A DNA stretch of 5,232 nucleotides from Bacteroidota bacterium (GTDB lineage: Bacteria > Bacteroidota > Bacteroidia > Flavobacteriales > Flavobacteriaceae): the NCBI GenBank assembly GCA_015767395.1, contig JADWMI010000183.1:1-5232 (forward strand). Direction: 5' to 3'. Within the stretch, counting starts at the first letter, position 1. Each line of letters opens with the position of its first letter. The notes beneath the pieces were generated by a model. It was not told where the DNA came from, ran no database searches, and saw only the letters and a list, made by a program, of their open reading frames with translations. This document shows positions 1 through 4,764 of this stretch, piece after piece. Made by a program: the position numbers and the translations under genes.

Positions 1-1
1 T

Positions 2-55
2 TTTACTACTTTTTTAGTTGGATACACTGTTTTGTGGTTTGATAAAATGAAATAA
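2..55 (+). CDS. Possible C-terminal end of an unidentified protein (partial, cut by left edge)
   Basis: Reading from base 2, one plus-strand frame stays open for 17 codons and stops at TAA (53-55). The peptide ends ...VGYTVLWFDKMK, hydrophobic followed by a short charged tail, as at the end of an inner-membrane protein. It would be convergent with the neighbouring AI-2E-type gene, leaving only 7 bases between the two stops. The fragment is too short to assign a family, and an open frame this short can arise by chance. The alternative is that 1-62 is simply intergenic. Confidence 0.3.
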   Translation, partial: FTTFLVGYTVLWFDKMK

Positions 56-62
56 ATAAAAA

Positions 63-1124
63 TTACGATTTATCCGTATTTTCATCTGAATTCAACCACC
101 CAATAAGTAACATGTATCCAAGTGACATTACAATGGCTCCGGTGAAAAGACCGATAAATCCTGAGAGAATAAAACCACCAATAACACCAATAAAAATGAC
201 TATCATTGGAACTGAGGCTCCCTTTCCAAGTAATAATGGCTTAAGAACATTATCTGACAGACTCGCTACCAATATTAATACAGTCCAAATTATTGCAGCT
301 GTAGTAGATTTTATAGCGAATAAATAAACAATAATAGGCAGTATAACAATAATAACAGGTATCTGAAGTACACCTATAATAAATACCAATAAGGTCCAAA
401 TGCCAGCATAAGGAACACCAGATAACAAGAACAAGACCCCTTCCAAAATAGCGACTATAAGCGCAACGCCAATAACACCCTTAACAACGTTACTAACCGT
501 TTTTATGGCAACATCAGTAAATTCATCACCTCTTTTTCCTGCAATTTTTATGAAAAATTTACGCAGTGTTTCTTCAACTCCTCCCAAAACCAACAAAATA
601 GTGGCGATAATAAATGAAATCATAGTTTGAATTACACCACCTACTGAACTCATAAGTCCACTAGCTAATTTACGGGCAATACCAATTAATTGATCTTGAT
701 ACTTTATAAAGGCTTTTTCAAAATCTGCAGAGGTGTTTTGCCAAAAATCATAGACACGTTCACCAATAATTGGCCAATCTTTCACCTTTTCAGTTGGTAG
801 GGGAATCGATAACTCTCCACTATCAAAACTTGTTTTGAGTACTTTAACTTCTTCAACAATAGAGTCTATCATAAACCATGATGGAATAAAAATGACAGCA
901 AAAACAGTAATAATAATTAAAAGTGAGGCAGATTTTGGTTTTCCACCCATTTTAGTCGCTAATTTTTTATGAAGCGGATTCATTGCTATGGCAAGTATAA
1001 AACTCCACAACAGGATATTTACAAAAGGAAGTAAAATCATCAAAGACCAAGCAATTACCAATAATAGAATTAGCAGTCGTATTGTTGTGTCATATACTGA
1101 ATTTGTTGGAAGTTGATCTTTCAT
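63..1124 (-). CDS. AI-2E family (PerM/UPF0118-type) transporter, inner membrane
   Basis: A 353-residue polytopic inner-membrane protein of the AI-2E family exporter-like group. Seen: two hydrophobic segments near the N-terminus (about residues 15-48), a third at 66-88, and a long soluble stretch at 89-155 containing amphipathic helices. These are followed by hydrophobic segments near 163-182, 213-235, 240-270 and 275-289. The C-terminal signature of the family starts at D291-N292 (DNVLKPLLLGKGASVP) and is followed by the Gly-rich FIGVIGGFILSGFIGLFTG helix (311-329). Length matches the family norm of about 350. Known members include E. coli TqsA (linked to AI-2 export) and PerM, while others act as Na+/H+ antiporters, so the substrate is not predictable. 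It is a single gene, divergent from the VOC gene. The ATG at 1124 is preceded by an A-rich stretch and a -7-like box. No terminator hairpin is visible between its stop and the left edge. Confidence 0.9.
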   Translation of the reverse strand: MKDQLPTNSVYDTTIRLLILLLVIAWSLMILLPFVNILLWSFILAIAMNPLHKKLATKMGGKPKSASLLIIITVFAVIFIPSWFMIDSIVEEVKVLKTSFDSGELSIPLPTEKVKDWPIIGERVYDFWQNTSADFEKAFIKYQDQLIGIARKLASGLMSSVGGVIQTMISFIIATILLVLGGVEETLRKFFIKIAGKRGDEFTDVAIKTVSNVVKGVIGVALIVAILEGVLFLLSGVPYAGIWTLLVFIIGVLQIPVIIVILPIIVYLFAIKSTTAAIIWTVLILVASLSDNVLKPLLLGKGASVPMIVIFIGVIGGFILSGFIGLFTGAIVMSLGYMLLIGWLNSDENTDKS

Positions 1125-1152
1125 TTTTTATGATTTTTATTGTTAACCATAT

Positions 1153-1160
1153 CAAATATA
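1153..1160 (-). promoter_or_regulatory. Candidate -7 box (TATATTTG) for the AI-2E-type gene
   Basis: On the minus strand this reads TATATTTG, an exact fit to the Bacteroidota -7 consensus TAnnTTTG. It lies 28 bases upstream of the ATG at 1124, which would give a short leader of about 20 nt. No TTG lies at the usual 17-23 base spacing; the nearest reads TTTTTTG with only a 13-base spacer. The call therefore rests on the -7 box alone. Confidence 0.35.
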
Positions 1161-1172
1161 ATCAAATTGACT

Positions 1173-1191
1173 TCAAAAAATAATTTTTTGA
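1173..1191. repeat. Perfect 9-bp-arm palindrome TCAAAAAAT-A-ATTTTTTGA
   Basis: The arms 1173-1181 and 1183-1191 are exact reverse complements around a single central base (A1182). It lies in the divergent AI-2E/VOC intergenic region, 12 bases upstream of the -7-like box assigned to the AI-2E-type gene. A one-base loop is poor for an RNA hairpin, so a DNA-level site bound by a dimeric protein is more likely than a terminator. The A/T-tract composition means chance or DNA bending are also possible. No second copy was seen in the window. Confidence 0.4.
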
Positions 1192-1319
1192 TAAGGGTTT
1201 GGGTTTAAAATAGATGTTTCAATAAGGGCAGATTGTTAGAAAACAAAAAATAATTATATATTTACTATAGCCTCTCTTTTAACTGAAATAAAATAACCGC
1301 TATATATTTTAATGCGCTA

Positions 1320-1352
1320 TTGATAATTATAATTACTGTTTAACTATAATTT
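1320..1352 (+). promoter_or_regulatory. Candidate promoter for the VOC gene (TTG - 22 nt - TATAATTT)
   Basis: A TTG at 1320-1322 is followed after 22 bases by TATAATTT (1345-1352), a near match to TAnnTTTG lacking the final G. Spacing falls within the Bacteroidota range. The start of transcription would be close to 1358, leaving a leader of only a few bases before the ATG at 1365. The match is imperfect and the region is very AT-rich, so chance is a real possibility. Confidence 0.3.
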
Positions 1353-1364
1353 AAAAAGCAAATT

Positions 1365-1736
1365 ATGAAATTAGGTGTATTTTCAATCAGCATCAATGTT
1401 AAGGACATTGATGCTTCAAAATTATTTTATGTAAAACTAGGGTTTAAAGTCTTTGCCGGAGATATTAAACACTGCTATCTTATTATGAAGAATGAAGGTT
1501 GTATAGTTGGGCTTTTTCAGGGGATGTTTGAAAAAAACATCAAGACTTTCAATCCTGGATGGGACGAGAATGCGCAACATCTTGATTCATTTACGGATAT
1601 TAGAAAAATTCAACGACAACTTAAAGGTAAAGATATTAATATTGAAAAAGAAGTTGATAAAAGTACTTCTGGACCAGCAAGTTTTATGATTGTTGATCCA
1701 GATGGAAATACGATTCTATTAGATCAGCAAGTTTAG
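1365..1736 (+). CDS. VOC-superfamily (glyoxalase/bleomycin-resistance-like) protein
   Basis: A 123-residue single-module vicinal-oxygen-chelate protein, cytosolic, with no signal peptide. Seen: the first beta-alpha-beta repeat (residues 5-30) with the typical VKDIDASKLFYVKLGFKV pattern, and the closing repeat ending in FMIVDPDGNTILLDQ (107-121). Members of this fold bind metals and act as lyases, dioxygenases or isomerases, or sequester drugs; no substrate can be named here. Metal ligands look absent. The N-terminal position where many members have His reads SISIN, and the C-terminal Glu expected after DPDGN is Leu (L118). A non-metal binding role is therefore plausible. It is a lone gene on this strand, divergent from the AI-2E-type gene and convergent with the Crp/Fnr gene. 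The ATG at 1365 is preceded by an A-rich sequence with no clear Shine-Dalgarno. Confidence 0.85.
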   Translation: MKLGVFSISINVKDIDASKLFYVKLGFKVFAGDIKHCYLIMKNEGCIVGLFQGMFEKNIKTFNPGWDENAQHLDSFTDIRKIQRQLKGKDINIEKEVDKSTSGPASFMIVDPDGNTILLDQQV

Positions 1737-1738
1737 CA

Positions 1739-1765
1739 CTCTTTAAATATTTAATATTTAAAGAG
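1739..1765. terminator. 12-bp AT-rich hairpin between convergent VOC and Crp/Fnr genes
   Basis: Perfect inverted repeat: arms CTCTTTAAATAT (1739-1750) and ATATTTAAAGAG (1754-1765) with a 3-base loop, starting 2 bases after the VOC stop codon. No U-run follows directly on either strand; only a T-rich patch appears about 10 bases further on the plus strand. It is probably a shared transcription end or mRNA 3' stabiliser for the two convergent genes, but weaker than a classic intrinsic terminator because the stem is mostly A-T. Confidence 0.5.
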
Positions 1766-1801
1766 GTCAGAACACAATTATTTTATTTGTATTTAAAATT
1801 A

Positions 1802-2455
1802 TTAGATGCTGTCTACAATAATTCTGTTTCTACGAATTTTAATTTTACCTTCGTTTTCTAATACTTTCAATAGGCGTGAAACTACTACACGTGAAGTATT
1901 GATGTCGTCGGCTATTTCTTGGTGGGTAATAATTAAAATGTTGTCATTCATTATTTTAACCTTGTCGGTTAAGTATTTATATAGCCTGTTGTCTAACTTT
2001 GAAAAGGCTAAGCTATCAATAGATTCTACCATTTCAATTAAACGCATATGATAGCTGTCAATTACAAATTCTCTCCAGGTTTTATATTTTTCAAGCCAAG
2101 TATCAATTTTATCAACAGGAACAAATATTCCTTCAGTATCCTTTTCCGTAATACCTCTAAACATACTTTTACTTCTATTGATACAGTTAATGAATGAAAT
2201 GGCGCAAGTATCTCCTTTTTCTAAAAAATACAAAGCAATTTCATCACCATTTTTATCTTCTCGAATAATTTTAACTGCACCATTTAAAATTAACGGCACA
2301 TGAGTCATTTTATCTCCGATATCAATTAAAATCTCGTTGCTATGTATGGTTCGTAATATACCCACATCAATAATTTCTTTTAACAGATCTTCTTCAAATA
2401 TTTCAGCGTAATAATCTTCTAATTTTTCTCTTAAAATTTCTTTATCTGTTGTCAT
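1802..2455 (-). CDS. Crp/Fnr-family transcriptional regulator
   Basis: A 217-residue cytosolic DNA-binding regulator. Seen: an N-terminal cyclic-nucleotide-binding-like beta barrel (about 30-120; LNGAVKIIREDKNGDEIALYFLEKG), a dimerisation helix (about 120-155), and a C-terminal winged helix (ITHQEIADDINTSRVVVSR, 176-194). There is no N-terminal Fe-S cysteine cluster of the FNR kind, and no complete set of cAMP-contact residues is evident. It does carry C84 and C91 in CAISFINC, a pair that could sense redox state or persulfide (inference). In the recognition helix, the position of CRP Glu181 is Val190, while both flanking Arg (R189, R194) are kept. The frame is open up to an ATG at 2539, but that extension runs through the terminator hairpin at 2503-2536. 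I therefore start at the ATG at 2455, giving the usual family length. It lies directly behind the porin and rhodanese genes, so it probably controls them. Confidence 0.88.
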   Translation of the reverse strand: MTTDKEILREKLEDYYAEIFEEDLLKEIIDVGILRTIHSNEILIDIGDKMTHVPLILNGAVKIIREDKNGDEIALYFLEKGDTCAISFINCINRSKSMFRGITEKDTEGIFVPVDKIDTWLEKYKTWREFVIDSYHMRLIEMVESIDSLAFSKLDNRLYKYLTDKVKIMNDNILIITHQEIADDINTSRVVVSRLLKVLENEGKIKIRRNRIIVDSI

Positions 2456-2482
2456 AACTTTTTTAAATATGTTGCTATTGAA

Positions 2483-2490
2483 CAAATTTA
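2483..2490 (-). promoter_or_regulatory. Candidate -7 box (TAAATTTG) for the Crp/Fnr gene
   Basis: On the minus strand this reads TAAATTTG, an exact fit to TAnnTTTG. It lies just after the porin terminator and 27 bases upstream of the ATG at 2455, predicting a leader of about 20 nt. The -33 region would fall in the terminator's T-run and contains no TTG, so the promoter is half-canonical and might need an activator. Its position supports separate transcription of the regulator from the short 2455 start. Confidence 0.45.
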
Positions 2491-2502
2491 CAAATAGCTT
2501 AA

Positions 2503-2536
2503 AAAAAAACGCCTGATAATTATCAGGCGTTTTTTT
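2503..2536 (-). terminator. Strong intrinsic terminator after the porin gene
   Basis: The GC-rich stem ACGCCTGAT / ATCAGGCGT (2509-2517 with 2522-2530, loop AATT) is a perfect dyad. It is flanked by an A-run on one side and a T-run on the other that extend the pairing to 2503-2536. Read on the minus strand it follows the porin stop by 17 bases and is trailed by nine T residues (complement of 2501-2509), the classic Rho-independent form. Its symmetry would let it act in both directions. It separates the porin operon from the Crp/Fnr gene. Confidence 0.9.
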
Positions 2537-2553
2537 CAAATAATTATGATTGA

Positions 2554-3600
2554 TTAAAACCTTACTTGGACTTGCATTAATAAAGCATCGTTATCTTGAT
2601 TTATATAAGTCTCAATATTTGCTTGATAATTTACTTGTAATCTTACATTTTTATGAAAGAAATAGTTAATACCTAAAGTCATTCTTTCTTGATACCCAAT
2701 CTTAGCAAGATCTATATCTTGATCAAAGAATTCATATTTAAATACTGGTTGTAATTTCTTATTTACATTGTATGTAGCCATAATGTATGCACCTTGTCTT
2801 TTTTCTCCTAATTCTAAAGGCTCAGATCCACAACCACCGCCGGCAGCTCTGTTGTAATCACCTTCATCATAAATATATTCACCTTGTAAAGAGAATTCTT
2901 TGTAAGTAATTAATGCATCTACTCCATAAGTTGTTCTGTCGTCATCATTTGTATTTGGGTAACCATATCTAAAACTGGCACCAATGTTTAAAAAATCCCA
3001 TACTTGGTATGTAGCTCTGGTGATAATGTCTTTTTTAGAATTGTTATCATTAACGCCTAAACCACGACCATTCATTAAAGCTGCAGAATATGTAAATTTT
3101 GTTTTAGAAGAGCCTCCCATAACTATTAAACCCATATCTCTTTGCGGAGCCACCAATTGATCAGCTACTATTGATCTATCAATAGTTGTTAAACTATGGC
3201 AAGCGGTTGTAACTTCTCTACTAAACGGTTGTTTAAAAGATCCTAATGAGATTTTAGCCCATTCATGTTTATCGTAACTTACAAAGGCGTCTAATAGGTA
3301 TGCATCTCCACCACCAATAAAAGCACTGGTTTCTAGTACAACATAGTAAGAGAAAGAACGGTTTACTCTTCCACGTACACCAACACGTGCTCTTTTAAAG
3401 TTAAATGTGTTTTCACCTGGATCGGTAAAATAAACATTGTATTGCGGTTGTATATAACCGAATACGGTTAAGCTACTTGTTTTTGGCGTTCCATCTGCTG
3501 ATGTAGCTGGTGCAGCGTCATCTTCACAACCTTGTGCAAATGCTGAACTAATTGAGAATGTTAGGAATAATGTGAATAGAATTATTATTTTTGTTTTCAT
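2554..3600 (-). CDS. OprO/OprP-type (phosphate-selective porin family) outer-membrane porin
   Basis: A 348-residue outer-membrane beta-barrel. Seen: a Sec signal peptide at 1-22 (Lys-rich start, hydrophobic core, cleavage likely after AFA), then a short acidic linker. The barrel begins near residue 43 (SLTVFGYIQPQYNVYF), with alternating aromatic strands to the end. The family-typical LGSFKQPFSRE (119-129) and PQRDMGLIVMG (152-162) are present. The chain ends in ...VQVRF, the terminal Phe used for BAM recognition. The family name reflects Pseudomonas phosphate and polyphosphate porins, but members carry varied anions, so phosphate should not be assumed. Mature Cys residues C25, C134 and C257 (in AAGGGCGSEP) are unusual for this class. 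It is the last gene of the rhodanese block, 119 bp after the upstream stop and followed by a strong terminator. The leader holds a dyad and a long inverted repeat that may control it. A lipoprotein reading (AQGC) is rejected because the barrel is complete. Confidence 0.88.
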   Translation of the reverse strand: MKTKIIILFTLFLTFSISSAFAQGCEDDAAPATSADGTPKTSSLTVFGYIQPQYNVYFTDPGENTFNFKRARVGVRGRVNRSFSYYVVLETSAFIGGGDAYLLDAFVSYDKHEWAKISLGSFKQPFSREVTTACHSLTTIDRSIVADQLVAPQRDMGLIVMGGSSKTKFTYSAALMNGRGLGVNDNNSKKDIITRATYQVWDFLNIGASFRYGYPNTNDDDRTTYGVDALITYKEFSLQGEYIYDEGDYNRAAGGGCGSEPLELGEKRQGAYIMATYNVNKKLQPVFKYEFFDQDIDLAKIGYQERMTLGINYFFHKNVRLQVNYQANIETYINQDNDALLMQVQVRF

Positions 3601-3613
3601 ATGAGTTATTTTA

Positions 3614-3700
3614 AAAGCCCTAAAAGAGATTGTTACCTATTGGTAAATAAAAAACATCATTAAATATTTAAACATGGTTTTAATCAGTTTTCAGGGCTTT
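3614..3700 (-). promoter_or_regulatory. Long-range 12-bp inverted repeat in the porin leader (candidate structured RNA)
   Basis: Minus-strand arms AAAGCCCTGAAA (complement of 3689-3700) and TTTTAGGGCTTT (complement of 3614-3625) can pair over 12 bp, enclosing 63 nt. One pair (3622/3692) is G-U in the minus-strand RNA but would be A-C in plus-strand RNA, which favours a structure formed in the porin mRNA leader. The enclosed segment can form a small TTACC-AATA-GGTAA hairpin, and a short GAUU/AAUC extension of the outer stem is possible. The 3' arm ends 13 bases before the porin ATG, so folding could affect translation. No known riboswitch class was recognised. Confidence 0.4.
3633..3646. promoter_or_regulatory. 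Candidate Crp/Fnr-type operator, TTACC-TATT-GGTAA
   Basis: A perfect 5-4-5 dyad with TT/AA ends, the same geometry as the FNR box TTGAT-N4-ATCAA. It is centred 39 bases upstream of the porin ATG in the gap between the rhodanese and porin genes. A Crp/Fnr regulator is encoded right after this operon. So close to the start codon, it would more likely act as a repressor site or overlap the core promoter than sit at an upstream activator position. It could instead be the apical hairpin of the leader structure. Confidence 0.4.
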
Positions 3701-3719
3701 AGGTTTTTAATTAAATTAT

Positions 3720-4718
3720 TTATTCTAATGGTAAACCTTTTGTTTTACTATCTACACCCCATTGGTTTGTTGTCCATTGTGAGCTTTCATGGCTTAATCC
3801 ATTCATACCAAAAGTTAAACTGTATGCGTCGTATCCTAATACATTTAAACAAGCTGTAACTACAGCAGAAGTTTGTCCTGTATAGCAATAAGTAACAACC
3901 TTAGCAGAAGCGTTTAAATTTTTATATTCGTTGTTAGCCAATGTTAATGGTAAAATTTTATGAGCACCTGTGATATGACCAAATCCAGTATAATCTCCTT
4001 CATTAAAATAATTGTTAATAAAATAATTGCTTGGAGTTGCTATAACATCTGTATTTGATGCAGTTTTGAATCCTGCAGCTACTGCATCTTCAACTCTCTT
4101 TTTTAAGATTTCAGCACCATCAGTACTTAAACTAGAAAGAACTGGAGCATCAAAAATATCTAGTGCTGGAGCTGATCCAAAAGTCCATTCAGAACTATCT
4201 GAACCAACATTTCCAGTTTTACTCGTCCAAGAATCTGTGGTTTCAGACCAACCTGTCATACCCCATTTTAATGCTTGTGCATTTGGATGACCATACATAC
4301 GTAATAAGGCAGCTGCATAGCATGCAGTTTGACCAGTAAAACAAACTACTAAAATTTGTTTACTTCCTTTATTTTCTGCAGAAGTTAATATATCCTTAAA
4401 CGCTACATTTACTGCACCCTCAATATGGCTTTCTCCATATTTCGCAGCAGATCTAATATCCATTATGTAATATTTATTTTTATATGCTGTTGCATCATAA
4501 TCTGCTAATGAAGGCGCACCAACAACAAATTTTATTCCTGCTTCATTTTTAATAATTTTATCTATATCTAAGCCATTGTCGACCATGTGAGTTTTTAAAA
4601 TGTCAAATGTAGGAACTGTTGGTCCTCCAAAATCGGGGTCATCACCTCGATCACAAGAGGTTAAAAATAATGTTGGGACAAATAAGAGTCCAATTAGGAT
4701 TAATGATAATTTTTTCAT
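3720..4718 (-). CDS. Two-domain rhodanese-like lipoprotein (putative sulfurtransferase)
   Basis: A 332-residue exported protein. Seen: an SPII signal peptide with lipobox LTSC, lipidated Cys at C22, followed by an acidic DRGDDPD tether. It is therefore expected to be membrane-anchored on the periplasmic or outer-membrane side. Two rhodanese domains follow: domain 1 (about 40-160) with DIR (87-89), HIEGAVNV (98-105) and active-site Cys126 in CFTGQTA; domain 2 (about 205-315) with HITGAHKILPL (248-258) and Cys278 in CYTGQTS. Rhodaneses move sulfane sulfur through a persulfide on this Cys. Both loops have Thr where the common CxxGxRS loop has Arg. In domain 2 the DxR strand is replaced by FINNY. 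Its upstream neighbour is a paralog 46 bp away on the same strand, and a porin gene follows, so these are probably one operon. Substrate unknown. The start is fixed by the signal peptide; the leader is A-rich without a Shine-Dalgarno. Confidence 0.9.
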   Translation of the reverse strand: MKKLSLILIGLLFVPTLFLTSCDRGDDPDFGGPTVPTFDILKTHMVDNGLDIDKIIKNEAGIKFVVGAPSLADYDATAYKNKYYIMDIRSAAKYGESHIEGAVNVAFKDILTSAENKGSKQILVVCFTGQTACYAAALLRMYGHPNAQALKWGMTGWSETTDSWTSKTGNVGSDSSEWTFGSAPALDIFDAPVLSSLSTDGAEILKKRVEDAVAAGFKTASNTDVIATPSNYFINNYFNEGDYTGFGHITGAHKILPLTLANNEYKNLNASAKVVTYCYTGQTSAVVTACLNVLGYDAYSLTFGMNGLSHESSQWTTNQWGVDSKTKGLPLE

Positions 4719-4764
4719 GGTTTTGTTTATTTATGTTTGTATTATTTTTGTTTTCAATATTTTA

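Noticed and set aside
1..62. Terminator for the AI-2E-type gene
   Set aside because: No inverted repeat with a following T-run is present on the minus strand before the left edge.
112..327. Plus-strand 71-codon open frame
   Set aside because: It is antisense to the well-supported AI-2E-type gene and has no recognisable features of its own.
1806..2051. Plus-strand 81-codon open frame
   Set aside because: It is antisense to the helix-turn-helix half of the Crp/Fnr gene, whose coding signal is clear.
3660..3671. Perfect 12-base palindrome TTAAATATTTAA in the porin leader
   Set aside because: All A/T, and such palindromes are expected often at this base composition. It adds nothing beyond the larger leader structure.
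4027..4290. Plus-strand 87-codon open frame
   Set aside because: It lies wholly inside the rhodanese lipoprotein gene in antisense and has no family resemblance, so it is a shadow frame.
4740..4756. A 17-base stretch identical to the start region of the porin gene (3583-3599)
   Set aside because: The match is TATTATTTTTGTTTTCA, low-complexity A/T sequence, with no ATG at the equivalent place and no similarity beyond it. Chance is the simplest explanation.
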